Assembly: GCA_900770665.1 (NCBI GenBank)
Contig: CAAGKZ010000007.1
Location: 1-64,000, forward strand
Reading direction: 5' to 3'
DNA from: Bacteroidaceae bacterium
GTDB taxonomy: Bacteria; Bacteroidota; Bacteroidia; Bacteroidales; Bacteroidaceae
DNA: 64,000 nucleotides
Shown: positions 31,977 to 40,209 of the stretch, in pieces
Layout of the letters: every line of letters starts with the position of its first letter
How positions within the stretch are numbered: position 1 is the stretch's first letter
Translations under genes and position numbers: made by a program
Notes under the pieces: generated by a model
Told to the model about the DNA's origin: nothing
What the model saw: the letters and a program-made list of their open reading frames with translations, nothing else
Databases searched by the model: none

Positions 31977-32624
31977 TTACCGCTTTTCATCGTCACGCGC
32001 CCCGCGGCACAGCACAAAAAGCAAATCATCATCCACGCAATACTGCGCCATAAACCGAGAATCACAACCAAGCCCCACTACTTCTATCCGCATAGAGCCG
32101 TCAGCCGCCGGTTCAAACGGAGTCACAAGTATATTATCCTTAAAATTTCCGCCCAAGTCTCCGACAATTTTGAAGAGAGCCTCTTTTGCACACCAATGGA
32201 GCAGGGCTATAAAGCCAGCCCCTTCCCCATATATATCCACAGAAGGCACCATAGACATAAAATGCCCGGCCAAATGGATTACTTTACGCGAAAGAAGTTC
32301 TACATCCACCCCAACCTCATTGTCAGGCGAAAAAGCAAAAACAGCATACCCCTTTGTATGGGAAATGCTGATATTACCACGCCGGCCCTCCAGAACCGGC
32401 TTTCCGGCCCTACCATAGACTATACGCACACCATCACCGAACTGTTGTGCCACAATTGCACGCACGGCAAGCCATTCGCAACAGCGTTTCTTTGACGAAA
32501 AGTGAGCAACAGCATAGGTCGCACATTCAGCCGGAACCATTCCCAACAGTTCATCAACCGTTTCGGTAATTTTCCAAACCCAAACGTCAACACCCGACAA
32601 CCCATATTGTTTTATAAGGGGCAT
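31977..32624 (-). CDS. 4'-phosphopantetheinyl transferase superfamily protein
   Basis: 215 residues, Sfp-like in length. It transfers the phosphopantetheine arm of CoA to a Ser of an acyl carrier protein. Diagnostic motifs are GNISISHTKGYAVFAF, VGVDVELL (Mg-binding Asp/Glu) and WCAKEALFK (WxxKEAxxK). The frame begins at 32651, but the ATG at 32624 (MPLIKQYG) is 1 nt past the gldE stop and avoids a 26-nt overlap. In many Bacteroidetes genomes this gene closes the ssb - gldE group. Its target here, fatty-acid ACP or a secondary-metabolite carrier, is unknown; no carrier protein gene is in the window. Confidence 0.9.
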   Translation of the reverse strand: MPLIKQYGLSGVDVWVWKITETVDELLGMVPAECATYAVAHFSSKKRCCEWLAVRAIVAQQFGDGVRIVYGRAGKPVLEGRRGNISISHTKGYAVFAFSPDNEVGVDVELLSRKVIHLAGHFMSMVPSVDIYGEGAGFIALLHWCAKEALFKIVGDLGGNFKDNILVTPFEPAADGSMRIEVVGLGCDSRFMAQYCVDDDLLFVLCRGARDDEKR

Positions 32625-32625
32625 T

Positions 32626-33996
32626 CTATTCCTCCGATTCTGTATATTCAACCGTTTCTGCTGCAGCCGAAGGTAACACAGCCTTGATTTTCGCTATGCG
32701 GTGTTTATCCTTCTGCACAACCTCAAACGAAATATCGTTGCACACAATAACTTCATGAAGAACCGGAAACTCACCTTTAACCTCAAGAAGCAATCCCGCC
32801 AAGGTGTCCGCCTCACCCACGAATTCCTCAAAAACCTCGCCATCCAATGATGTAATCTTGAAGAAATCGGACAAAGAAGTACGACCGTCAAAAAGATAAG
32901 TACTCTCATCCAGCTTCTCGTACGAAGTGTCGGGTTCATCAAACTCATCGTTTATCTCACCGACAATCTCCTCAATGATATCCTCCAGCGTTATCAGTCC
33001 CGACACACCGCCGAACTCATCCACCACAACCGCCATGTGCACCTTCACCGTCTGGAAATCGCACAACAGGTCATCAATCTTCTTTGTCTCGGGCACAAAG
33101 AACGGCTGGCGTATCAATGACTGCCAACGGAAATTCTCGCCACGGTTAAGATGGGGAATCAAATCCTTTATATACAATATTCCACGAATATCATCCTGCG
33201 TCTTTCCATAGACCGGAATTCGTGAATAAGCATTTTCGGCAGCACACTTGAGCACCTCGGAATATGGAGCACGCAAATCGAGCATAACCATATCAAGGCG
33301 TGAGGTCATGATATTCTTCACAGTCTCATCGCCAAAGCGGATGATACCCTCAAGCATATTCTTCTGCTCACCAATCTCTTTTGTATCGGTAAGTTCCAGA
33401 GCCTGTTCAAGTTCATCAACCGAAAGCAGAGGTTGTTTTTTAGAGACAATACGCTGCGTAAAAGCCGTAGAGCGCACCAGCATACTCGAAAACGGAGAAA
33501 GCAGACGCGAGAGAATATAAAACGGAACAGACACAGCCCTCGAAAACTTCACCACATTACTCTTGGAATAGATTTTGGGCATAACCTCGCCGAACAAGAG
33601 CAAGAGAAACGTCAGCAGCACCGTCATCAACAGGAACTCAAGCCACTCCTTCCCGGGAGCGAAATCAAGCACTTTCACAAAGAAGAAGTTCAGCAGCATT
33701 ACTACTCCCACATTGACAAAATCGTTGACAATGAGTATTGTAGCCAGCAGTTTCTCCGGATTCTTCAAGAGTTCTATCACACGTTTATCCTTCGCCGACT
33801 TACTCTCTGCCATATTACCAAGATCCTCCCTTGTCAACGAGAAGAATGCTATTTCGGAGCCAGAAGCAAAAGCAGAACAAAGCAAAAGCAACAACGCAAC
33901 GCAGGCAGCAACCACATGCACCGCTTCGGGTTCATTTAAGGTGATTCCTGCCAAAAACACATTAACCTGCCAAACAGCAGTAACAAATATATCCAA
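32626..33996 (-). CDS. gldE: GldE-type transporter-associated protein (DUF21-CBS-CorC/HlyC)
   Basis: 456 residues: N-terminal helix region, DUF21/CNNM membrane domain (about 28-215; AFASGSEIAFFSLTREDL), two CBS domains (about 225-345; YSRIPVYGKTQDDIRGILYI, VVDEFGGVSGLITLEDIIEE) and a CorC/HlyC transporter-associated domain (about 360-440). The family is tied to Mg/Co ion transport. In Bacteroidetes the member next to ssb is called GldE, after its association with gliding in Flavobacterium. No other gliding genes are seen here, and the usual partner gldD is not next to it. It lies 15 nt after ssb. Confidence 0.9.
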   Translation of the reverse strand: MDIFVTAVWQVNVFLAGITLNEPEAVHVVAACVALLLLLCSAFASGSEIAFFSLTREDLGNMAESKSAKDKRVIELLKNPEKLLATILIVNDFVNVGVVMLLNFFFVKVLDFAPGKEWLEFLLMTVLLTFLLLLFGEVMPKIYSKSNVVKFSRAVSVPFYILSRLLSPFSSMLVRSTAFTQRIVSKKQPLLSVDELEQALELTDTKEIGEQKNMLEGIIRFGDETVKNIMTSRLDMVMLDLRAPYSEVLKCAAENAYSRIPVYGKTQDDIRGILYIKDLIPHLNRGENFRWQSLIRQPFFVPETKKIDDLLCDFQTVKVHMAVVVDEFGGVSGLITLEDIIEEIVGEINDEFDEPDTSYEKLDESTYLFDGRTSLSDFFKITSLDGEVFEEFVGEADTLAGLLLEVKGEFPVLHEVIVCNDISFEVVQKDKHRIAKIKAVLPSAAAETVEYTESEE

Positions 33997-34011
33997 AACC
34001 CCAAATTTTAA

Positions 34012-34389
34012 TTAATACGATGTGCCTTGCCCAGGGCCTTCGGCCACCTGAGTTGTTCTTGAAGAGAGCATATCCATTGTCTCGGCCAGAATTTCGGTCC
34101 TATAACGGCGTATACCGTTCTGGTCCTCATAAGTATTGGTCCTTATCTTACCCTCAATATATATGCGGTCGCCCTTATGCACATACTTCTCTGCAACCTC
34201 GGCCAAGCCGCCCCAAAGAACAATATTGTGCCATTCGGTGCGCTCGGGTACAGGGGTACCGTTCTGAAGAGTATATCCGCGTTCTGTCGTTGCCAGCACC
34301 AGATTTGCAACAACCACATTACGGTCAAGGTGACGGACATCGGGTTCCTTACCTACATTACCTATAAGAATAACTTTATTTACAGACAT
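34012..34389 (-). CDS. ssb: Single-stranded DNA-binding protein, short form
   Basis: 125 residues with an OB fold covering nearly the whole protein: SVNKVILIGNVGKEPDVR, ERTEWHNIVLWGGLAEVAEKYVHKGDRIYIEGKIRT, RRYRTEILAETMDML. It binds single-stranded DNA in replication and repair. The C-terminus is only about 15 residues beyond the fold and ends EGPGQGTSY, so the acidic DDLPF-type tip, which recruits partner proteins in most bacteria, is missing. It is followed by gldE and the phosphopantetheinyl transferase in a probable operon. A second, tailed SSB may exist elsewhere in the genome. Confidence 0.93.
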   Translation of the reverse strand: MSVNKVILIGNVGKEPDVRHLDRNVVVANLVLATTERGYTLQNGTPVPERTEWHNIVLWGGLAEVAEKYVHKGDRIYIEGKIRTNTYEDQNGIRRYRTEILAETMDMLSSRTTQVAEGPGQGTSY

Positions 34390-34581
34390 TTCCTTATTAT
34401 TATTTAGATATTATTTTGCAAAAATATAAAAAATACACAGCCGTTTCAAATATTAATGGCAGTATTTATAAAAAGCACTTTAAAAAAGCACAATAGTTGC
34501 CCAAAAAAAGCGATAACTCAATGCAATATAAGAGCGTTAAGGACCAAAATCTTATGTTTTTCTAAAAAAACACTTTATAAA

Positions 34582-34613
34582 TTTCGGTAGAAACAAAAAA
34601 TGATATATATTTG
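34582..34613 (+). promoter_or_regulatory. Promoter of the HU gene
   Basis: A TTTCG box is followed, about 20 nt later, by a perfect TATATTTG -7 element, about 50 nt upstream of the HU ATG at 34663. Confidence 0.5.
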
Positions 34614-34662
34614 TAACCCGAATTTAAAACCAAAGGGTTGAATAATAAAAAATCAAAGAAAG

Positions 34663-34938
34663 ATGACAAAAGCAGAGATTGTTAATGAGATTGCAAAGAA
34701 GACGGGAATTGAGAAATCAGTGGTTTTAACAACAGTAGAATCGTTTATGGAGACAGTAAAGACCTCCTTGATTAATCAGGAGTCTGTTTACCTCCGTGGT
34801 TTCGGTAGTTTTATCATCAAGCACAGAGCAGAGAAGACCGCACGTGATATACACAAGGAGAAGACTATCACTATCCCTGCGCACAACATTCCGGCCTTCA
34901 AGCCAGCAAAGACATTCATGAATGAAGTAAAAAAATAA
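34663..34938 (+). CDS. HU/IHF family DNA-binding protein
   Basis: 91 residues, the normal length. It is a histone-like dimeric DNA-bending protein of the nucleoid. Family text is MTKAEIVNEIAKKTGIEKS (helical dimer body), VYLRGFGSFIIKHRAEKTAR (GFGxF signature) and IPAHNIPAFKPAKTF (beta-arm and C-terminal, with the arm-tip Pro). It is followed after 29 nt by a gene for a 29-residue basic protein and then RNase G, a typical Bacteroidetes order. Confidence 0.96.
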   Translation: MTKAEIVNEIAKKTGIEKSVVLTTVESFMETVKTSLINQESVYLRGFGSFIIKHRAEKTARDIHKEKTITIPAHNIPAFKPAKTFMNEVKK

Positions 34939-34967
34939 ATAGTGATTAATCAATAAATTTTAAACTT

Positions 34968-35057
34968 ATGCCAAGCGGAAAGAAGAAAAAAAGACATAAA
35001 ATGTCTACGCACAAGCGTAAAAAAAGACTGAGAAAGAACAGACATAAGAGCAAGTAA
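34968..35057 (+). CDS. 29-residue basic protein, AURKAIP1/COX24-like small ribosomal protein
   Basis: A very short gene. The product MPSGKKKKRHKMSTHKRKKR then LRKNRHKSK is over half Lys/Arg. It matches the short Bacteroidetes proteins annotated as AURKAIP1/COX24 domain-containing, related to a mitochondrial small-subunit protein and believed to be part of the ribosome. In this phylum it regularly sits next to HU and the RNase G gene, as here. The start is 29 nt after the HU stop, and the KKxKRHKMxTHKRKKRLRKNRHK core is the full conserved motif. Because of its size, automated gene callers often miss it. Confidence 0.85.
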   Translation: MPSGKKKKRHKMSTHKRKKRLRKNRHKSK

Positions 35058-35077
35058 GTAAAAGTCTGTCCAAGCAC

Positions 35078-35126
35078 AAAAAACAAACTTGTAAGCATAA
35101 ACCCAATAGCCTCAAGTTTGTTTTTT
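35078..35126 (+). terminator. Long-loop hairpin between the 29-residue gene and rng
   Basis: Perfect 14-bp inverted repeat AAAAAACAAACTTG / CAAGTTTGTTTTTT with a 21-nt loop; the 3' arm ends in six T residues, so it can serve as a terminator or an attenuator in front of the RNase G gene. Confidence 0.6.
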
Positions 35127-35178
35127 GCTTTAAATTGCAGTTTGAAAAGTAACTGACCAAACACCCTACAAGGCAAAG

Positions 35179-35206
35179 TGCCTCGCCTTGAAGTAAAGGA
35201 GGCACA
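35179..35206 (+). promoter_or_regulatory. Leader hairpin immediately upstream of RNase G
   Basis: GTGCCT..CCTT pairs with AAGG.AGGCAC over a short loop, 20 nt before the GTG start codon. Its place next to the ribosome-binding region suggests a role in translation or cleavage; RNase E autoregulates through its own leader in enteric bacteria, but that link here is inference. Confidence 0.4.
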
Positions 35207-35226
35207 GGAACAAAAACAACAGTATT

Positions 35227-36804
35227 GTGACAAGCGAACTATTTGTAGATGTTCATCCCCAGGAGGTCGCCATTGCCATCACCGAAGAGAAGCAACTGGT
35301 AGAGTTCCAGAAGGAGGAACAGACAGAAACATTTTCAGTGGGCAACATCTACCACGGGCGCGTAAAGAAAATCATGCCCGGGCTGAATGCCTGCTTTGTG
35401 GATGTCGGTTCAGAGAAGGAAGCTTTCCTGCACTATACTGATTTAGGCGCGCAATTTTACTCTCTTCAGAAGTATCTGAAACAAATCACAAGCGACCGAA
35501 AGAAAAGCTTTCCCATCGCCAAGGCATCGATAATGCCCGAAAAGAAAAAGGAAGGCAACATTAGCGAAGCGCTGCAGACAGGCCAGGAAATCCTGGTGCA
35601 AATAACCAAAGAGCCCATAAACACCAAAGGTCCCAGACTCACATGCGAGCTCTCTTTTGCAGGACGCTTCCTGATACTGATACCATTTGAAGACAAGGTA
35701 TCCGTATCATCAAAAATAAAGTCCCCCGAGGAGCGCACGCGACTCAAGCAGCTGCTGCAGAGCATAAAGCCAAAGAATTTCGGCATAATCGTACGCACTG
35801 CAGCCGAAGGCAAAAAGGTAGCCGAGCTTGACAGCGAACTGCGTTCACTGGTAAACAACTGGGAATCACTCGTGGGCAAGGTGCAGAAGAGCACCAAACC
35901 ACCGACAATGGTGCACGAGGAGTCCGACAGAACCCTCGCACTGCTCCGCGACCTCTTCAACCCGTCGTACGAAAGCATACACGTCAACGACATTGAGATC
36001 TACAAGCGCATTAGAGATTACGTTTCGGTAATAGCACCCGAAAGCGTAAACATCATCAAGCTCTACCGCGGAGAGTTGCCCATTTTCGACCACTTTGGAA
36101 TAACGAAACAGATAAAATCCTCATTTGGAAAAATCGTTTCGTTCAAGGGCGGCGCCTATCTGGTCATCGAGCACACCGAGGCATTGCACGTCGTTGATGT
36201 AAACAGCGGCAACAGAGCACGCAACAACGCAAGCAATCAGGAGGAGAACGCACTCGAGGTAAACCTTGGAGCCGCCGACGAACTCGCCCGCCAGTTGCGG
36301 TTGCGTGACATGGGTGGCATCATAGTGGTCGACTTTATTGACATGGACAAGGCCGAGAACCGTCAAAAGGTATACGAGCGAATGACGGAGAACATGAGCC
36401 GCGACAGGGCGAAACACAACATCCTGCCCCTCAGCAAGTTCGGACTCATGCAGATAACACGCCAGAGAGTCCGTCCGGCGACATCGTTGCAGGTTGAAGA
36501 ATGCTGTCCCGTTTGCCACGGAAAAGGCAAGATACAGCCATCGGTACTGTTTACCGAGACACTTGAGAGTAAAATAGAGACCTTGGTAAAGACCACAGGC
36601 CTCAAGCGATTTAAATTACACGTGCATCCGTACATCAATGCATATATAAAGAAAGGTATCATTTCACTATACCGCAAATGGCAAATGAGATACGGATTTG
36701 GAATCAGAGTAGTACCCGACCAGAAATTGACCTATCTTGAATACCATTTCTATGACAAGAACGGCAATGAGGTCGACATGAAAGAGACTACCGACATCAA
36801 GTAA
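35227..36804 (+). CDS. rng: Ribonuclease E/G family protein
   Basis: 525 residues, RNase G size: S1 domain (about 36-130; VGNIYHGRVKKIMPGLNACF), the RNase H-like region and DNase I-like catalytic domain (about 270-420) with the Mg-binding Asp residues in VVDVNSGNR and IIVVDFIDMD, the zinc-link CPVC at 427-430, and the small C-terminal domain. It matures rRNA and decays mRNA. The start is GTG (35227); no ATG gives the conserved TSELFVDV start. A short hairpin lies directly before the start codon and a terminator-like repeat lies 100 nt upstream. The long RNase E scaffold tail is absent. Confidence 0.95.
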   Translation: MTSELFVDVHPQEVAIAITEEKQLVEFQKEEQTETFSVGNIYHGRVKKIMPGLNACFVDVGSEKEAFLHYTDLGAQFYSLQKYLKQITSDRKKSFPIAKASIMPEKKKEGNISEALQTGQEILVQITKEPINTKGPRLTCELSFAGRFLILIPFEDKVSVSSKIKSPEERTRLKQLLQSIKPKNFGIIVRTAAEGKKVAELDSELRSLVNNWESLVGKVQKSTKPPTMVHEESDRTLALLRDLFNPSYESIHVNDIEIYKRIRDYVSVIAPESVNIIKLYRGELPIFDHFGITKQIKSSFGKIVSFKGGAYLVIEHTEALHVVDVNSGNRARNNASNQEENALEVNLGAADELARQLRLRDMGGIIVVDFIDMDKAENRQKVYERMTENMSRDRAKHNILPLSKFGLMQITRQRVRPATSLQVEECCPVCHGKGKIQPSVLFTETLESKIETLVKTTGLKRFKLHVHPYINAYIKKGIISLYRKWQMRYGFGIRVVPDQKLTYLEYHFYDKNGNEVDMKETTDIK

Positions 36805-36838
36805 TTGAAACAAGAACACAAGAGGTGAATTCCTCTTC

Positions 36839-36877
36839 ACGAACAATCTCCCCACCACTGATGGGGAGATTGTTCGT
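36839..36877 (+). terminator. Terminator of rng
   Basis: Perfect 16-bp stem ACGAACAATCTCCCCA / TGGGGAGATTGTTCGT, 7-nt loop, T-rich sequence after, 34 nt past the stop codon. Confidence 0.85.
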
Positions 36878-36970
36878 TTATAAAGATTCCGTTTACGTTC
36901 AAGCACCTCTCTACAGGGCCGCACATCTCTACCCTACACCCCGGAAAAACCAAAAAAAAGAGGTAAATCA

Positions 36971-37000
36971 TTGCCAATCCGTTTTTAAGTATTATCTTCG
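36971..37000 (+). promoter_or_regulatory. Promoter of the mce-carboxyltransferase operon
   Basis: TTG, exactly 19 nt, TATCTTCG, about 80 nt upstream of the mce ATG; matches the Bacteroidetes consensus with one substitution. Confidence 0.55.
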
Positions 37001-37080
37001 CAATAGTTGGGGGTATAAAAAACCACATTCCCAAAGCTGCACAATGCAGCACAAGTACAAGAAACACAAAACATTGCAGT

Positions 37081-37485
37081 ATGAAAATTTCAAAAATTGA
37101 GCATTTGGGCATTGCAGTGAAAAGCATTGAGGAGGCACTGCCCTACTACGAGCAGGTGCTGGGTTTTGAGTGTTACAACATTGAGACCGTAGAGGACCAG
37201 AAGGTGCGCACAGCATTCCTCAGAGTTGGAGAGACAAAAATAGAGCTACTCGAGGCCACATCGCCCGAGAGCACAATAGCCAAATTCATAGAAAACCGTG
37301 GCGAGGGCATACACCACATAGCCTACAAGGTTGAGGACGGTGTTGCCAATGCACTTGCAGAGTGCGAGCAGAAAGAGATACGCACTATCGACAAGGCGCC
37401 AAGAGGCGGAGCCGAGGGATTGCACATAGCATTCCTGCACCCCAAGTCGACAAAAGGCGTGCTCACCGAACTTTGCGAAGAGTAA
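37081..37485 (+). CDS. mce: Methylmalonyl-CoA epimerase
   Basis: 134 residues of the VOC (vicinal oxygen chelate) superfamily. It interconverts (R)- and (S)-methylmalonyl-CoA between the B12 mutase and the decarboxylase/carboxylase in propionate formation. Two beta-alpha-beta halves are visible with metal ligands in IEHLGIAV (His8), GEGIHHIAYKV and the C-terminal GVLTELCE (Glu). Length and motifs match the family closely. It is the first gene of a probable four-gene operon with mmdA, a small subunit and a biotin carrier. Confidence 0.95.
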   Translation: MKISKIEHLGIAVKSIEEALPYYEQVLGFECYNIETVEDQKVRTAFLRVGETKIELLEATSPESTIAKFIENRGEGIHHIAYKVEDGVANALAECEQKEIRTIDKAPRGGAEGLHIAFLHPKSTKGVLTELCEE

Positions 37486-37527
37486 CCCACAGGACATCAT
37501 TCACAGAACATCACTAAATGAAACATT

Positions 37528-39081
37528 ATGAGCAAGCAATTTGAAAAAATCAAAGAGCTGGTAGCCTTGCGTGCAAAGGCACGCCTTGGCGGCGGAGAGA
37601 AAGCCATCGAGAAACAGCACGAGCGCGGCAAGTACACAGCACGCGAGCGCATAGACATGCTTCTCGACAAAGGCAGCTTTGAAGAGATGGATATGTTTGT
37701 CACCCACCGATGCACAAACTTCGGCCAGGAGAAAAAGCAGTACCTTGGCGATGGCGTTGTTGTCGGTAGCGGAACAATCGAAGGCCGTCTCGTATATATC
37801 TTTGCACAGGACTTCACCGTAACCGGCGGTTCGCTCAGCGAGACAATGGCGCAGAAAATCTGCAAGGTAATGGATATGGCTATGAAGGTGGGCGCACCTG
37901 TTATCGGCATCAACGACAGTGGCGGCGCACGCATCCAGGAGGGCATCAATGCTCTTGCCGGCTATGCCGAGATTTTCCAACGCAACATCATGGCATCGGG
38001 TGTAATACCACAGATTTCGGGCATTTTCGGCCCTTGCGCAGGCGGTGCCGTATACTCTCCAGCACTCACTGACTTTACCATAATGATGGAAGGTACAGCA
38101 TACATGTTCCTCACAGGTCCAAAAGTTGTAAAGACAGTGCTTGGCGAGGTTGTGACACAGGAGGAGCTTGGCGGCGCAAGCGTGCACGCAAGCAAATCGG
38201 GAGTTACGCATTTCACAGCACAGACCGAGGAGGAGGGTCTTGCGCTCATCCGCAAGCTCATGAGCTACATTCCGCAGAACAACATGGAGAGCGTGCCCGA
38301 CGTACCCTGCACCGACCCCATCAACCGCACAAGCGACATCCTGAACACCATAATCCCCGACAACCCCAACCAGGCATACGACATGTATCGCGTTATTGCA
38401 GAGATTGTCGACAATGGCGAATTCCTTGAGGTACACCGCGACTATGCACAAAACATCATCGTCGGCTTTGCACGCATGAACGGCAAATCAGTAGGTATCG
38501 TTGCCAACCAGCCTTGCAAATACGCCGGCGTGCTCGACTGCAACTCATCGCGCAAGGGCGCACGTTTCGTCCGTTTCTGCGACGCATTCAACATACCGCT
38601 TGTGACACTTGTCGACGTTCCGGGATTCTTGCCGGGAACAGCACAGGAGTACAACGCCGTTATCCTGCACGGAGCAAAGCTGCTCTACGCATACGGCGAA
38701 GCCACAGTGCCCAAGGTAACGGTAACCCTGCGCAAGTCCTATGGCGGCTCACACATTGTCATGGCCTGCAAGCAGTTGCGTGCCGACCTCAACTACGCTT
38801 GGCCAAGCGCCGAGATTGCAGTGATGGGTGCAGCCGGCGCTGCCGAAGTGCTCTACGCAAAAGAAGCCAAGGAGGCCGAAGACCCCAAGGCATTCATCGC
38901 CGAGAAGGAAGCCGAGTACAACCGTCTGTTTGCCAACCCTTACCAGGCTGCGAAGTACGGCTACATTGACGATGTCATTGAGCCACGCAACACACGTTTC
39001 CGCGTGATACGTGCCCTTGCGCAGCTCGAAAGCAAACGTCAGGACTTGCCAAGAAAGAAACACGGTAACATTCCACTTTAA
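37528..39081 (+). CDS. mmdA: Methylmalonyl-CoA decarboxylase alpha / propionyl-CoA carboxylase beta (carboxyltransferase)
   Basis: A 517-residue acyl-CoA carboxyltransferase with the N- and C-terminal crotonase-like halves. Seen are [19 protein letters not shown], the oxyanion-hole glycines in [11 protein letters not shown] and [20 protein letters not shown], and C-terminal [20 protein letters not shown] and [16 protein letters not shown]. It moves the carboxyl group between methylmalonyl-CoA and biotin. The downstream biotin carrier and small subunit fit either a sodium-pumping decarboxylase or a carboxylase/transcarboxylase. The membrane beta subunit that would prove the former is not in the window. 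Confidence 0.95.
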   Translation: MSKQFEKIKELVALRAKARLGGGEKAIEKQHERGKYTARERIDMLLDKGSFEEMDMFVTHRCTNFGQEKKQYLGDGVVVGSGTIEGRLVYIFAQDFTVTGGSLSETMAQKICKVMDMAMKVGAPVIGINDSGGARIQEGINALAGYAEIFQRNIMASGVIPQISGIFGPCAGGAVYSPALTDFTIMMEGTAYMFLTGPKVVKTVLGEVVTQEELGGASVHASKSGVTHFTAQTEEEGLALIRKLMSYIPQNNMESVPDVPCTDPINRTSDILNTIIPDNPNQAYDMYRVIAEIVDNGEFLEVHRDYAQNIIVGFARMNGKSVGIVANQPCKYAGVLDCNSSRKGARFVRFCDAFNIPLVTLVDVPGFLPGTAQEYNAVILHGAKLLYAYGEATVPKVTVTLRKSYGGSHIVMACKQLRADLNYAWPSAEIAVMGAAGAAEVLYAKEAKEAEDPKAFIAEKEAEYNRLFANPYQAAKYGYIDDVIEPRNTRFRVIRALAQLESKRQDLPRKKHGNIPL

Positions 39082-39093
39082 AAAAGCAGTACT

Positions 39094-39243
39094 ATGGAAG
39101 AGAACAAGAATATTGATGGCGCTGTAGTAGCGGCCATTTCAATGGCACTTGCAGCATATATGGGCGACAACGTCCACGACAACGAAAGTGGCGTGCTCAC
39201 AATAACCTACACAAACAAACATTGGAACAACCTAAACAAGTAA
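39094..39243 (+). CDS. 49-residue small subunit, MmdD/OadG-C-terminus-like
   Basis: A short gene between mmdA and the biotin carrier: 12 nt after one and 4 nt before the other. The product MEENKNIDGAVVAAISMALA then AYMGDNVHDNESGVLTIT resembles the cytoplasmic C-terminal region of OadG/decarboxylase delta subunits (D/E-x-x-A-A-I-x-x-A-L-x-x-Y), but has no membrane helix. Similar short proteins are, from memory, found at this position in Bacteroides and Prevotella. It probably stabilises the carboxyltransferase-biotin carrier complex; this is inference from position. Spacing makes translation coupling likely. Confidence 0.7.
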   Translation: MEENKNIDGAVVAAISMALAAYMGDNVHDNESGVLTITYTNKHWNNLNK

Positions 39244-39247
39244 AGCT

Positions 39248-39682
39248 ATGAAAGAGTATAAATATAAAATCAACGGAAACGATTACGCAGTTGCAATAAA
39301 CGTAGTTTGCGACACAGCAGCAAAGGTAACAGTCAATGGCGCAGAATACACAGTAGAGTGGGAAAAGCCAGTTGAAGAGAAACCCGTTGTAAAAGTGCAG
39401 CCCGTTGCAGCAAAACCAGCAGCAGCCCCGGCAGCGGCTGCAAAGCCTGCCACCACAGCCGCAGTAAACGGCTATGCAATCAAGACTCCGCTGCCCGGTG
39501 TCATCATCGACGTCAAGGTAAACGTCGGCGACGCAGTAGCAAAAGGCCAGACAGTCGTTGTGCTCGAAGCCATGAAGATGGAGAACAACATCAATGCCGA
39601 CCGCGACGGCAAAGTCGCTGCAATACAGGTAGCCAAAGGCGACACCGTTGCCGACGGCGCAGTACTGGTAGTTTTGGAATAA
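39248..39682 (+). CDS. mmdC: Biotin carboxyl carrier protein (decarboxylase gamma-type)
   Basis: 144 residues: a short N-terminal beta domain (KEYKYKINGNDYAVAI), an Ala/Pro-rich flexible linker (about 41-72) and a biotinyl domain (about 77-144) with the biotinylation site EAMKM, Lys110. It shuttles CO2 between the carboxyltransferase and a second active site. It is the last gene of the mce operon; a perfect 40-bp palindrome 11 nt downstream ends transcription, so no beta subunit follows. Confidence 0.93.
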   Translation: MKEYKYKINGNDYAVAINVVCDTAAKVTVNGAEYTVEWEKPVEEKPVVKVQPVAAKPAAAPAAAAKPATTAAVNGYAIKTPLPGVIIDVKVNVGDAVAKGQTVVVLEAMKMENNINADRDGKVAAIQVAKGDTVADGAVLVVLE

Positions 39683-39693
39683 ACCATAGGTAC

Positions 39694-39733
39694 ACCAAAC
39701 ATAAAAGGCGCTCGAGCGCCTTTTATGTTTGGT
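39694..39733 (+). terminator. Terminator of the mce operon
   Basis: A perfect 40-bp palindrome (ACCAAACATAAAAGGCGCTC and its complement) followed by AGTTTTTG, 11 nt past the stop codon. Confidence 0.88.
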
Positions 39734-39775
39734 AGTTTTTGTAAAATTGAATAAAAAGATAAAATACAAGGCCTG

Positions 39776-39829
39776 CGAACCCCCAAAAACCACAGTTTAC
39801 TAAACGTAAATGAGGATTTTGGGGGTTCG
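39776..39829 (-). terminator. Probable terminator of panC-panD
   Basis: Perfect 13-bp stem CGAACCCCCAAAA / TTTTGGGGGTTCG with a 28-nt loop that can itself pair weakly. It is 31 nt past the panD stop codon. The stem edge on the minus strand is T-rich. Confidence 0.65.
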
Positions 39830-39860
39830 TATAACGCAGTAGTTTGCTTTTTAGTCAATT

Positions 39861-40208
39861 TTATGAAATTCTGTTATGTCTGTCCGGTATTATTACCTTT
39901 GGCTTGAACACTGCCGCCTCCTCGGGCGTCATTGTAGCATAGGCCATTATTATAGCCACATCACCGGGAGAGAACTTGTGCGCAGCCGCACCGTTCAGGC
40001 AAATCACGCCCGAACCACGTTCACCCTTAATCGTATATGTAACAATGCGCTCGCCATTGCTATTGTTCACAACGTGAACCTGCTCACCCTCGAACAAACC
40101 GGCAGCATCCATCAACGCCTCGTCAATGGTGATACTGCCCATATAATGAAGATTCGCCTCTGTAACCGTGGCACAGTGAATCTTTGATTTAAGCATCTGA
40201 AGCAACAT
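39861..40208 (-). CDS. panD: Aspartate 1-decarboxylase proenzyme
   Basis: 115 residues, the usual length. It makes beta-alanine from aspartate for pantothenate. It is a pyruvoyl enzyme that cleaves itself: the Gly24-Ser25 bond in HYMGSITID is the expected site, Ser25 becoming the pyruvoyl group. Further family text is [15 protein letters not shown] (Lys, His near the active site) and [20 protein letters not shown] (Asn/Gly-Ala-Ala-Ala). The start is either ATG 40208 or the internal ATG four codons later. It sits 1 nt after panC. Confidence 0.96.
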   Translation of the reverse strand: MLLQMLKSKIHCATVTEANLHYMGSITIDEALMDAAGLFEGEQVHVVNNSNGERIVTYTIKGERGSGVICLNGAAAHKFSPGDVAIIMAYATMTPEEAAVFKPKVIIPDRHNRIS

Positions 40209-40209
40209 T

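Noticed and set aside
37501..38451. A 316-codon open frame antisense to the carboxyltransferase gene
   Set aside because: It is fully opposite a strongly supported gene, is Cys/His/Val-rich in the manner of antisense frames, and has no family features.
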